Source: Pseudoxanthobacter soli DSM 19599
GTDB taxonomy: Bacteria > Pseudomonadota > Alphaproteobacteria > Rhizobiales > Segnochrobactraceae
Reading direction: 5' to 3'
NCBI GenBank assembly: GCA_945898215.1
Contig: CAMDHY010000023.1
Location: 1-45,677 of the forward strand
Length of the DNA stretch: 45,677 nt
Shown here: one piece after another, positions 9,383 through 17,156 of the stretch
How the letters are laid out: every line of letters begins with the position of its first letter
Position numbering within the stretch: position 1 is the first letter of the stretch
The notes under the pieces: generated by a model
Told to the model about the DNA's origin: nothing
The model's input: the letters and a program-made list of their open reading frames with translations, nothing else
Databases searched by the model: none
Translations under genes and position numbers: made by a program

Positions 9383-10275
9383 AGGTCAACGGCATCGGCA
9401 TCGACGAGGGCTTCGCCGAGGCCTTCGACATGGCCGCCACCGGCGTGGTCATCACCGCCGATACGATCGAGTGGGCCCGCGTCGCGGCCTTCTCGATGAC
9501 GGGCTTCGCCACCTCCGTCATCGCTTGCGGCTGCGAGGCCGGCATCGAGCGCGAGCTTTCACCCGACGAGACGCCGGACGGGCGCCCCGGCGTGCGGGTG
9601 CTGCTGTTCGGCTTCTCGCCGCAGATCTGCGAGACGCAGATCGTCACCCGCGTCGGCCAGTGCGTGCTCACCTGCGCCGGCACCGCCTGCTTCGCGGGGC
9701 TCCCCGACGGCACGCCGATCAAGCTCGGGGCGAGCCTGCGCTACTTCGGCGACGGCCACCAGATCGCCAAGCAGATCGCCGGCCGCCGCTACTGGCGGGT
9801 GCCGGTGATGGACGGCGAGTTCCTCGTCGAGCACCACACCTTTGCGGTCGAAGGGGCGGTGGGCGGCGGCAACTTGTTGTTCCTCGCCACCTCTCGGGCC
9901 GCCGCCCGCGCCGCGGCCGAGGCGGCGGTGGCAGCGATGCGCGACGTTCCGGACGTCATCATGCCGTTCCCCGGCGGGGTGGTTCGCTCCGGCTCCAAGG
10001 TCGGCTCGAAGTACAAGGGCCAGCCCGCCTCCACCAACGACGCCTACTGCCCGACCCTGAAGGGCGGCGTCAAAAGCGCGCTCGATCCCGAGATCGAGGC
10101 TGTGCTGGAGATCGTCATCGACGGGCTGTCGTTCGCCGCCGTGCAGGAGGCAATGCGGGCTGGGCTGCACGCTGCGGCGGCACTCGGGCGCGAATCGGGG
10201 CTGCGGCGCATCGCCGCCGGCAACTACGGCGGCAAGCTCGGCCGCCACCACTTCCACCTGAAGGACCTCGTCTGA
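9370..10275 (+). CDS. fhcD: Formylmethanofuran:H4MPT N-formyltransferase (complex subunit D)
   Basis: Moves the formyl group from N5-formyl-H4MPT to the methanofuran analogue. The 301 residues match the Ftr family throughout: NGIGIDEGFAEAFDMAATGV at the N-terminus, TGFATSVIACGCEAGIER, DGTPIKLGASLRYFGDG, and VGSKYKGQPASTNDAYCP in the C-terminal lobe. Typical length. It overlaps fhcA by 13 bases and its stop overlaps the fhcC start (TGATG), so all four fhc genes form one tightly packed unit. Confidence 0.96.
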   Translation: MPKLKVNGIGIDEGFAEAFDMAATGVVITADTIEWARVAAFSMTGFATSVIACGCEAGIERELSPDETPDGRPGVRVLLFGFSPQICETQIVTRVGQCVLTCAGTACFAGLPDGTPIKLGASLRYFGDGHQIAKQIAGRRYWRVPVMDGEFLVEHHTFAVEGAVGGGNLLFLATSRAAARAAAEAAVAAMRDVPDVIMPFPGGVVRSGSKVGSKYKGQPASTNDAYCPTLKGGVKSALDPEIEAVLEIVIDGLSFAAVQEAMRAGLHAAAALGRESGLRRIAAGNYGGKLGRHHFHLKDLV

Positions 10276-11078
10276 TGGGCGCGCTCACCTTCACGCTGAA
10301 GGCGCCCCCGACGGTCCGGGTCGACCTGTCGCCGCTGACGCCGGAGAAACTCGCCGGCCTGAAGCCGCGGGACCTCTCGAAGCTGCCCCTGGTGGCCGGT
10401 CGCGACGGCTTCACGGTCGGCGATCTCTTCACTGTCCGCGCCGGCGACGCTGGGACGATCGTTATCGACGGCGGCTCGGGGCTGTTCGATTCGGTCGGCG
10501 CGGAGATGGGCGGCGGCACGATCCGCGTCACCGGCGACGTCGGCGCTCGCGCCGGCGCCGGCATGCGCGGTGGGCGTCTCCACATAGAGGGCTCGGCTGG
10601 ACCGTGGCTCGCCGCCGGGCTCACCGAGGGGCGTATCTCGGTCACCGGCGACGCGGGTGAGCGCGTCGGCGGGGCGCTCCCTGGCCGCATGGCCGGCATG
10701 GCCGGTGGCATCCTCACCATTGGCGGCACGGCGGGGCCGCGCTGCGGCGACCGCATGCGCCGCGGCCTGATCGTCGCCGGTGCCTGCGGCCACGAGGCGG
10801 GCTCGCGGATGGTCGCCGGCACCATCCTCGCCGGCCGGCTCGGCCCGGATGCCGGGGTGCTGATGAAGCGCGGCACGCTGATCGCAGGCAGGCTCGACGG
10901 GCCGCCGCCGCCGACCTTCGTGTCGTGCGGCGAGCACGACCTGCAGGTGCTGCCGATGCTCGCCGCCTGGGTCGCGACGCTCGGCCTCGCGAACCCGCCC
11001 GCCGTGCCGCGCCGCGTCACGCGCCTGCAGGGCGACATGGCTGCCCTCGGCCAGGGCGAGATCCTGCTCTCCGCCTGA
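10275..11078 (+). CDS. fhcC: Formyltransferase/hydrolase complex subunit C
   Basis: 267 residues of the FwdC/GltB-C-terminal beta-helix type: repeated G-x-x-x-G strands (GGTIRVTGDVGARAGAGMRG, GGRLHIEGSAGPWLAAGLT, GRISVTGDAGERVGGAL) build a right-handed beta-helix. It has no catalytic residues and is a structural subunit of FhcABCD. Start ATG overlaps the fhcD stop. It is the last fhc gene; 317 bases without a recognised gene follow. Confidence 0.94.
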   Translation: MGALTFTLKAPPTVRVDLSPLTPEKLAGLKPRDLSKLPLVAGRDGFTVGDLFTVRAGDAGTIVIDGGSGLFDSVGAEMGGGTIRVTGDVGARAGAGMRGGRLHIEGSAGPWLAAGLTEGRISVTGDAGERVGGALPGRMAGMAGGILTIGGTAGPRCGDRMRRGLIVAGACGHEAGSRMVAGTILAGRLGPDAGVLMKRGTLIAGRLDGPPPPTFVSCGEHDLQVLPMLAAWVATLGLANPPAVPRRVTRLQGDMAALGQGEILLSA

Positions 11079-11395
11079 GCACGGCCGCCGGCGCAGCATC
11101 GGCGTCGGATTTCCCGCTTCCCCGCTGACGCCTGCGATGGCCCCGGGGCCGGCGGTGCGTGCCCCGAATCCGCGGCGCCCGTTGCCCGCGGAGCGCGCGG
11201 CAAGCTCGCGTAATCGTGAGCCGCGGCTGGCATTCTTCCTGCATGATCTTAGGGAGAAACGACGCGGCGGCCGCGGTGCACGGTCGTCGTCACAGCGGGA
11301 CGATCGGGGGATCGAGCCCGCGGGAGCGAAACGCGCGAGGTCCACCCGACCGCTTGGCCGCCAGACCGGCCGGCGGTCCCTGGAGTGACTTGGCC
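11079..11395. other. Gap after fhcC, no gene seen
   Basis: 317 bases between fhcC and the first four-cysteine small gene. It contains a GC palindrome (GGCCCCGGGGCC at 11139-11150) but no stem-loop with a U-tract and no open frame with a convincing start and codon pattern. A promoter for the small genes is expected here; I cannot point to one. Confidence 0.4.
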
Positions 11396-11605
11396 GTGGA
11401 AATCGTCATCACCGTCTGTGCCCTGCTCGCCGCCCACCCCTGCGAGGACCGCTCGATCGGGCTCGATCCGGACGCGCGGATCACGCCCGCCACCTGCATG
11501 ATGCAGGCGATGCCGATCGTCGCGCAGTGGGCGAGCGAGCATCCGAAGCTCGTCGTCAAGCGCTGGCGCTGCGCCGACCGCTCGCGCAAGGAGTGGCCTG
11601 CCTGA
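11396..11605 (+). CDS. Small four-cysteine protein, copy 1 of a tandem pair
   Basis: A 69-residue protein starting at GTG 11396, with GGAG about 10 bases upstream. It has cysteines at 8, 16, 34 and 59 and a C-terminal block AQWASEHPKLVVKRWRCA. The downstream gene repeats the pattern: V-E-[IL], VC at 7-8, CE at 16-17, CM, A-x-P-x-x-AQWA-x-x-HP, K-x-WRCA. I know similar short unannotated proteins in Hyphomicrobiales but no function. The hydrophobic N-terminus (VEIVITVCALLAAHP) is short for a signal peptide. Two disulfides or a metal site are possible; neither can be proved here. Confidence 0.75.
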   Translation: MEIVITVCALLAAHPCEDRSIGLDPDARITPATCMMQAMPIVAQWASEHPKLVVKRWRCADRSRKEWPA

Positions 11606-11759
11606 GCGGATCGCAGGGATGTGATGTCGCAGCCGGCATCCGTTCCCGCCGGCGGGCGTAAAAGTTCCCGTCAAACCCGGCGATCGGCGGGGCTCGGCGC
11701 GGCACTCCCGGCTCGCTGCGCGCGTCCCGCACTTGCGACCGCTCCCCGAGGGGATGCCC

Positions 11760-11966
11760 GTGGAACTCATCGTCTTCGTCTGCCTCGCCGCCAACGTCGC
11801 CGTCTGCGAGGAACAGCACCTCTCGGTCGCGCTCGAGCCCGTCCCGCAGTCGCTCTGCATGGCGAAGGCGATCCCCCATCTCGCCCAGTGGGCCGGGGAT
11901 CACCCGCAGTTCGTCATCAAGAAATGGCGCTGCGCCGTGCCGGGATCGGACGGCCGCGAGATCTGA
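11760..11966 (+). CDS. Small four-cysteine protein, copy 2 of a tandem pair
   Basis: 68 residues, cysteines at 8, 16, 33 and 58, paralogous to the preceding gene over its whole length (AQWAGDHPQFVIKKWRCA against AQWASEHPKLVVKRWRCA). I start it at GTG 11760 rather than the in-frame ATG 11754, because GAGGGG ends directly at that ATG and is correctly spaced (6 bases) for the GTG, and because the GTG aligns exactly with copy 1. The C-terminal tails differ. The 154-base spacing between the copies leaves room for separate expression. Function unknown. Confidence 0.75.
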   Translation: MELIVFVCLAANVAVCEEQHLSVALEPVPQSLCMAKAIPHLAQWAGDHPQFVIKKWRCAVPGSDGREI

Positions 11967-12048
11967 AGCCGGCATCGGCCGACAGGGAGTTATTCCCGGG
12001 GGCTTGGCGGCGCGGCCGCTTTCGGCCTCTACTGCGCCGCGGGTGACG

Positions 12049-12069
12049 ATCACCGCCGCCGGCGGTGAT
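12049..12069. promoter_or_regulatory. Perfect 21-bp palindrome upstream of the sensor kinase
   Basis: Arms ATCACCGCCG and CGGCGGTGAT flank a single central C, 94 bases before the kinase start. The one-base centre makes it a poor RNA hairpin and a good dimer-binding DNA site. An operator for the adjacent response regulator or another dimeric regulator is inferred. Confidence 0.45.
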
Positions 12070-12163
12070 ACCCCCACGGGTCGGGAGCCGTGCGGCACGC
12101 ACCACAGATAAGGCCTCGCCGCGTCCCGGCGACGGAACGCTCGCGCGCGGGCGGCCGGCGGCG

Positions 12164-13906
12164 ATGAGGCGCGCCCTCGCCCTGCTGCGCTCGCTGCGCG
12201 CCCGCTTCCTGCTCGCCGTCGGCCTGCTCGCGCTCGTCGCGATGGCGGCGGCGGTGGCGCTCGTCATCGGCATCTCGGCGGCGACGCGCGACATCGACAC
12301 CGCGGCGGCGGCGCATCGCCGGGTCGAGCTCCTCGGCGCGCTGTCGGCGCGCGTCTCCGACTATGCGGTGCTGCTGCTGCAGGCGCTGTCGCCGGCGGCG
12401 ACCGCCCCCCAGGGCGGCGGCGTTGACGTCGCCGGCACGCGCCTCGCGAGCGCCCGCGGCCAGGTCGAGAGCGCCTTCGCCGACCTCGACGGCGCCCTGC
12501 GCGAGGAGATCGACCGCACCTCCGATGCCGACGGCAAGACGCTGGTGGCGACCCGCTCGATCGTGCTCGCCCGCATGCGCGCCCGCTTCCAGTCTCTCGA
12601 CCGCCAGGTGCAGCCGCTGGTGTTCGGGCACGGCGACGACCCCGCCGCCGACGCCGGCCGGCTGCGTGCGATGCTCGACACCTTCGCCACCTCGTTCGCG
12701 CCGCTGCTCGCCGAACTCATCGACGAGGAGCGGCGGACGTCGTCGGTGGCGCAGACGGAGACGAAGGCGCTGCGCGGCCGGCTGACGATGCTGGGTGTCG
12801 CCGCCGTCTGCGCGGTGCTGCTCCTCGCCGGCTTCGTCTATCTCGGCATCGTGCGGCCGGTGGCCTCGCGCGCCGCCGCCGTCGCCCGCGCCGTCGGCGA
12901 CATCGGCGCGGGCCGATTCGACACGCGCCTCGCCATCGGCGGCCGCGACGAACTCAGCCTGCTGATGCTGAGCGTCAACCGCATGGCCGCCCGTCTCGCC
13001 CGCCGCGAGGCGTGCGTCGCCGCCGACCGGGCGCGGCTGACCGAGATCATCGAGGCGAACACTGCCGACCTCCGCGCCGCCAACCGGGCGCTGGAGGAGA
13101 CCGACATCGCCCGCCGTCGCTTCTTCGCCGACGTCAGCCACGAGTTGCGGACGCCGCTCACCGTCATCCTCGGCGAGGCTGACGTGACGCTGCGCGCTGC
13201 CCAGAACCCGGAGCCGGTCTACCGCGCTGCCTTGACGACGATCCGCCAGCGCGGCCGGCGCCTGCGCCGCCGCGTCGAGGACCTGCTGCGGGTGGCGCGC
13301 TCGGAGAGCGGCCAGATCGAGCTCGCCGATGCTGACTTCGACATCGCGCGGATGGTGTCGGAGGCCGTCGAGGACGTCTCAGCTCTGGCGCGCGCCGCCG
13401 GCGTCCGGCTCGCCGCGAGCCTGCCGCCGGCCGGCTGCACCGCCCACGGCGACGCCGACTGGCTGCGGCAAGTCGTCGCCGGTGTGCTGGAGAACGCGGT
13501 CCGCCACTCGCCGTCCGGCGGCACCGTCGGCGTCCTCGCGCGCGCGGGCGGGGATACCATCGCGGTCACCGTCGTCGACGAGGGTCCCGGCATCGCCGCG
13601 GAGGTGCTGCCGCACGTCTTCGAGCGGTTCTACCGCGGCGGCGAGAGCGCCGAGCGCGGGCTCGGCTACGGCATCGGCCTGTCGCTTGCCAAGTGGATCG
13701 TCGATCAACATCATGGCGCCGTCGAAATCGAGAGCCCCGCGCGCCCGGACGGGCCGCAGGCGGGGACCGGGACGGACGGCGCGCAGTCCGCGTCTCCCGG
13801 CGAAGCGGGATTGGGAGCCCGCCCGCCGGGAACGCGGGTCACCCTGCGTCTGCCGGCAGTCCGTCCGGCCGATCCGTCGGTCATGGTGATGGGAGGACAG
13901 GCGTGA
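12164..13906 (+). CDS. Membrane sensor histidine kinase
   Basis: 580 residues. Transmembrane helix at about 13-38, a periplasmic helical domain of about 165 residues, a second helix at about 208-230, HAMP (RPVASRAAAVARAVGDIGAG), a coiled stretch, then the DHp helix FFADVSHELRTPL with phospho-accepting His326, and a complete ATPase domain: N box ENAVRHSPSGG, G1 VDEGPGIA, F box FERFYRGG, G2 GLGYGIGLSLAKWIV. An unusual low-complexity stretch of about 35 residues (Pro/Gly/Ala-rich) is inserted after VEIES, before the last strand TRVTLRLP. It overlaps the regulator start by TGATG. The signal is unknown; position between fhc and fol/xox genes suggests C1 control. Confidence 0.92.
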   Translation: MRRALALLRSLRARFLLAVGLLALVAMAAAVALVIGISAATRDIDTAAAAHRRVELLGALSARVSDYAVLLLQALSPAATAPQGGGVDVAGTRLASARGQVESAFADLDGALREEIDRTSDADGKTLVATRSIVLARMRARFQSLDRQVQPLVFGHGDDPAADAGRLRAMLDTFATSFAPLLAELIDEERRTSSVAQTETKALRGRLTMLGVAAVCAVLLLAGFVYLGIVRPVASRAAAVARAVGDIGAGRFDTRLAIGGRDELSLLMLSVNRMAARLARREACVAADRARLTEIIEANTADLRAANRALEETDIARRRFFADVSHELRTPLTVILGEADVTLRAAQNPEPVYRAALTTIRQRGRRLRRRVEDLLRVARSESGQIELADADFDIARMVSEAVEDVSALARAAGVRLAASLPPAGCTAHGDADWLRQVVAGVLENAVRHSPSGGTVGVLARAGGDTIAVTVVDEGPGIAAEVLPHVFERFYRGGESAERGLGYGIGLSLAKWIVDQHHGAVEIESPARPDGPQAGTGTDGAQSASPGEAGLGARPPGTRVTLRLPAVRPADPSVMVMGGQA

Positions 13907-14697
13907 TGAGCGTTTCCGGCATGGGTCCGGGGGCTTCGGCGCGCACGGACGTCCGCTCGGAGCGCACCGGGCCGACGCTCGGCGGCGGCCGCCCCGGACT
14001 GCCCGCGCAGACCGAGACCGCCGCCATCCTCGTCGTCGAGGACGATCCGGACATCGGCGGCTTCCTGCAGCGCGGCTTCCGGGCCGAAGGCTTCGCCGTC
14101 GAGCTCGTCGAGAGCGCCGACGCGGCGCTGGCGCTGGCGCTGCGCCAGGCGTTCGACGCCGTCATCCTCGACGTCATGCTGCAGGGCTCGTCCGGCCTCG
14201 ACCTCTGCCGCTCGCTGCGCCAGATCGGCGTGACGAGCCCGATCCTGATGCTGTCGGCGCGCACCGCCGTCCCCGACCGGGTGGAAGGGCTCGCCGCCGG
14301 CGCCGACGACTACATCGCCAAGCCCTTCGATTTCGACGAGCTGCTCGCCCGCCTCGCCGTCCAGCAGGTGCGGCGGCGCGACGACGACACCGGGCGGCTT
14401 TCGGTCGGCGATCTCGTGCTCGAGCTCGGCACCCGCACCGTCGTCAGCGGCGAGCACCGGGCGACGCTGACCGAGCGCGAGGCGGAACTGCTGGCGCTCT
14501 TGATGCGCAACGCCGGCAAGCCGCTGACGCGCGGCCAGATCTTCGAGACGATGTGGGCCGGCCAGGGCGGTGCCGCGGTCAACGTCGTCGACGTCTACAT
14601 CGGCTACCTGCGCCGCAAGCTCAGCCCCGGCGGCGGCTCCGGCGAGACCCCGATCCGCACCATCCGAGGCCGCGGCTTCCTGCTCGCTGCCGAATGA
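13906..14697 (+). CDS. OmpR/PhoB-type response regulator
   Basis: 263 residues. Receiver domain from about residue 40: acidic pocket VEDD, phospho-acceptor Asp89 in AVILDVML, the Thr/Ser position in LMLSARTA, and the lysine in DDYIAKPFDFDEL. The C-terminal winged helix is of the Trans_reg_C type (LTEREAELLALLMRNAGKPL, VDVYIGYLRRKL, IRTIRGRGFLL). An extra 38-residue Gly/Arg-rich N-terminal tail precedes the receiver; no better start lies downstream. Cotranscribed with the kinase. It probably binds inverted or direct repeats, and the palindrome at 12049-12069 is a candidate. Confidence 0.92.
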   Translation: MSVSGMGPGASARTDVRSERTGPTLGGGRPGLPAQTETAAILVVEDDPDIGGFLQRGFRAEGFAVELVESADAALALALRQAFDAVILDVMLQGSSGLDLCRSLRQIGVTSPILMLSARTAVPDRVEGLAAGADDYIAKPFDFDELLARLAVQQVRRRDDDTGRLSVGDLVLELGTRTVVSGEHRATLTEREAELLALLMRNAGKPLTRGQIFETMWAGQGGAAVNVVDVYIGYLRRKLSPGGGSGETPIRTIRGRGFLLAAE

Positions 14698-14779
14698 ACC
14701 GTGGCCGTCCCGGCGGCCGCGAGCGCACGCCGCGCCCGCCACTTTTCCGGCCGCCCGACCTGTCCGACTGGAGTTCTCG

Positions 14780-15466
14780 ATGCGCCTGACGATGAGCACC
14801 CTGATCGCCGCCGCCCTCGCCGCCACCCTCGCGGCGGCGCCGGCGAAGGCCGCGGAGGCGACGGCGACGTCGCTCCTGTTCGAGAACGCCCACTTCAACA
14901 CCCTGCCGGACGGGACCGTGCTGTCGTACCGCTACGAGCGCGATACCGTCGATCCGACCAAGCTCGGCGGCGCCTTCGAGGACGACATCAAGCTGACGCT
15001 CGGCGCCCCGGGCCCCGACGGCCGGCGGGAGATCGTCGTGCAGCTGTTCTCCGGCGACCGCCGCAAGCCGGCCGGGCCGTTCTCGCAGATGCTCGGCAAT
15101 CCGCTGGTGATGCTGTTCCTCGAGGCGGACGTGAACGTCATGAAGGAACTCGTGGGCGGCAATCCGCGCTATATGCGCAACAAGATCCGGGCGGCCTTCC
15201 GTGCCGGCGGCACCGTCGAGGCGACCACCGTCACGGTCGACGGCGTCGAGGTGCCAGCCGAGCGCATCCGCCTGAAGCCCTTCGTCGATGACGCCCACCG
15301 CACCGAGCTCGGCGCCTTCGCGGAGAAGACCTACGAGTTCGTCGTCTCGGACAAGGTGCCCGGTTCGCTCGTCCTGATGCGCGCCGTCACCCCGCAGCTC
15401 GCCGGCACCGGCGAGCCCTTTCTTCAGGAGGAGATCCGCTATGTCGGCGCCGCTCCCAAGGGCTGA
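14780..15466 (+). CDS. Exported protein of unknown function upstream of the fol genes
   Basis: 228 residues with a clear Sec signal peptide (MRLTMSTLIAAALAATLAAA, then APAKAAEA). The mature part is rich in beta-strand patterns (TVLSYRYERDTVDP, IKLTLGAPGPDGRREIVVQL, YEFVVSDKVPGSLVLM) and has no cysteine motif or catalytic signature I recognise. It begins 82 bases after the regulator and overlaps the next exported protein by 26 bases, so the two are coupled. It is probably a periplasmic component tied to the two-component system or to methanol oxidation; this is inference. Confidence 0.8.
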   Translation: MRLTMSTLIAAALAATLAAAPAKAAEATATSLLFENAHFNTLPDGTVLSYRYERDTVDPTKLGGAFEDDIKLTLGAPGPDGRREIVVQLFSGDRRKPAGPFSQMLGNPLVMLFLEADVNVMKELVGGNPRYMRNKIRAAFRAGGTVEATTVTVDGVEVPAERIRLKPFVDDAHRTELGAFAEKTYEFVVSDKVPGSLVLMRAVTPQLAGTGEPFLQEEIRYVGAAPKG

Positions 15467-15815
15467 GGCGCTCGCTGCCGCCCTCGTCGCGCTGGCGCTC
15501 GCCGCCGCTCCGGCCGTCGCGCAGGCGCCGACGGACCTGCCGAACGACTATCCGACGATCGCCCGCGCCGACTACGTGTTCGGCTGCATGGCGGCGAACG
15601 GCGAGACGCGCACGGCGCTCGAGCGCTGCTCGTGCTCGATCGACGTCATCGCCTCGGTGCTGCCCTACGAGCAGTACGTGCAGGCCGAGACGATCCTCAG
15701 CGTCAGCCGCGTCGGCGGCGAGAAGACGTCGATGTTCAAGTCCTCGCCGGTGATGAACAAGATCGTCGCCGAACTGCGCCGGGCCCAGGCGGAGGCGGAG
15801 ATCCGCTGCTTCTGA
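15441..15815 (+). CDS. Small exported four-cysteine protein
   Basis: 124 residues: signal peptide (AALVALALAAAPAVAQA) then about 95 residues with four cysteines (VFGCMAANGETR, ERCSCSIDV, and the penultimate-residue Cys in EIRCF). The start ATG lies inside the preceding gene and is well served by AGGAGGAG 7 bases upstream, so the overlap is real. I believe relatives occur near periplasmic quinoprotein genes, but know no function. Cysteines in a periplasmic protein suggest two disulfides. Confidence 0.82.
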   Translation: MSAPLPRAEALAAALVALALAAAPAVAQAPTDLPNDYPTIARADYVFGCMAANGETRTALERCSCSIDVIASVLPYEQYVQAETILSVSRVGGEKTSMFKSSPVMNKIVAELRRAQAEAEIRCF

Positions 15816-15842
15816 CGCCCTCCGCCCCGCCACCCCCGCCAC

Positions 15843-15870
15843 GGCGCCGCCGGCCTCCCCCGGTGGCGCC
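15843..15870. other. Hairpin between the exported pair and folP
   Basis: GGCGCCGCCGG and CCGGTGGCGCC pair over 11 positions with one G-U, with a 6-base loop. No U-tract follows. It could attenuate or process the transcript before folP. Confidence 0.3.
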
Positions 15871-15924
15871 GCGCCGCTCCCCCAGCCCACCGACCGCCCT
15901 CGGGCCGCCGGAGAGGACCCCGCC

Positions 15925-16770
15925 ATGACCCGCGTCCTGCGGCTCGGCCGGCTGGATCATCCGGTCGGCACGCGCACCCTGCTCATGGGCATCCTCAACG
16001 TCACGCCGGATTCGTTCTCCGACGGCGGCCGCCATGCCGGCGTCGAAGCGGCGGTGGCGCACGCCCGGCAGATGGTCGGCGAGGGCGCCGACATCATCGA
16101 CGTCGGCGGCGAATCGACCCGCCCCGGCGCCACCGAGGTCGGCGCCGAGGAGGAACTCGCCCGCATCACCCCGGTGATCCCCGCCGTCGCCGCAGCCGTC
16201 GCGGTGCCGATCTCCATCGACACCTACAAGGCGGCGGTGGCGGAGCGGGCGCTGTCGCTCGGAGCGACCATCGTCAACGACGTCTGGGGCCTGCAGCGCG
16301 AGCCGGAGATCGCCCGCGTCGCAGCGGCCCACGGTGCGGCCGTGATGATCATGCACAACCGTTCGACGGTCGACGCCTCCCTCGACATCGTCGACGAGGT
16401 GCGCCGCTTCTTCCTGCGCTCGCTCGTCATCGCCGAGAAGGCGGGCATTGCCGACGACCGGATCGTGCTCGATCCCGGCATCGGCTTCGGCAAGACGCTC
16501 GAGCAGAACGTCGAGCTGATCGCCCGGCTGCCGGCGATCCGCGCCATCGGCCTGCCGGTGCTGGTGGGCGCCTCGCGCAAGTCGCTGATCGGCAAGCTGC
16601 TCGACCAGCCGATCGGCGACCGGCTCCACGGGACGCTCGCCACCCACGTTCTGGCGGTCGCCGGCGGCGCCGACATCGTCCGCATTCACGACGTGCGGGC
16701 CCACTTCGAAGCCTGCCGCATCGCCGATGTGATCTCGCGCGGTGACTTCAAGGGAACCCACGCGCGATGA
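15925..16770 (+). CDS. folP: Dihydropteroate synthase
   Basis: 281 residues with every DHPS signature: MGILNVTPDSFSDGG, GADIIDVGGESTRPGA, PISIDTYKAAVA, IVNDVWGL, DPGIGFGKT and GASRKSLIGKL. It joins the hydroxymethylpterin pyrophosphate to an arylamine; the classical substrate is p-aminobenzoate (folate), while the H4MPT branch uses the beta-RFAP product. With mptG and the mch/fhc genes nearby, either role is open from sequence alone. RBS GGAGAGGA precedes ATG 15925. Its stop overlaps the folB start. Confidence 0.93.
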   Translation: MTRVLRLGRLDHPVGTRTLLMGILNVTPDSFSDGGRHAGVEAAVAHARQMVGEGADIIDVGGESTRPGATEVGAEEELARITPVIPAVAAAVAVPISIDTYKAAVAERALSLGATIVNDVWGLQREPEIARVAAAHGAAVMIMHNRSTVDASLDIVDEVRRFFLRSLVIAEKAGIADDRIVLDPGIGFGKTLEQNVELIARLPAIRAIGLPVLVGASRKSLIGKLLDQPIGDRLHGTLATHVLAVAGGADIVRIHDVRAHFEACRIADVISRGDFKGTHAR

Positions 16771-17156
16771 GCGATCAGATCACGCTTGCCAACGTCGCCT
16801 ACTTCGCCCGCCACGGCCTGCATCCGGAGGAGGAGCGGCTCGGCCAGCGCTTCTATGTCGACCTGACGGTCGACATCGACCTGTCGGCGGTCGGCCGCAG
16901 CGACGACTTCGCCGACACCGTCGGCTACGACAAGCTGCTCGACGTCGTCGGCGAGGTAGTGGCCGGCGAACGGGTCAATCTCATCGAGGTGCTCGCCGAC
17001 CGCATCGCCCGCGCGGTGCTCGTGCGCTTCGACAAGATCACGGCGAGCACCGTGACGGTGCGCAAGCCGAGCGCGCCGGTGGAGGGCATCCTCGACCACG
17101 TCGCCGTCACGGTCCGCCGGCGGCGGGAAGCGGCGGGCGGTTCCCATGTCGGCTGA
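16767..17156 (+). CDS. folB: Dihydroneopterin aldolase
   Basis: 129 residues of the FolB fold: ITLANVAYFARHGLHPEEE at the N-terminus (the ARHGLHPEE substrate-binding motif), GQRFYVDLTVDID, and the conserved NLIEVLADRIARAVL. It cleaves dihydroneopterin to hydroxymethyl-dihydropterin plus glycolaldehyde. Its start overlaps folP by 4 bases and its end overlaps folK by 11 bases, so three successive pterin steps are translationally linked. Confidence 0.93.
   Translation: MSDQITLANVAYFARHGLHPEEERLGQRFYVDLTVDIDLSAVGRSDDFADTVGYDKLLDVVGEVVAGERVNLIEVLADRIARAVLVRFDKITASTVTVRKPSAPVEGILDHVAVTVRRRREAAGGSHVG

Noticed and set aside
11139-11150. Palindrome GGCCCCGGGGCC
   Set aside because: It has no loop, so it is not a terminator, and such strings are common by chance at this base composition.
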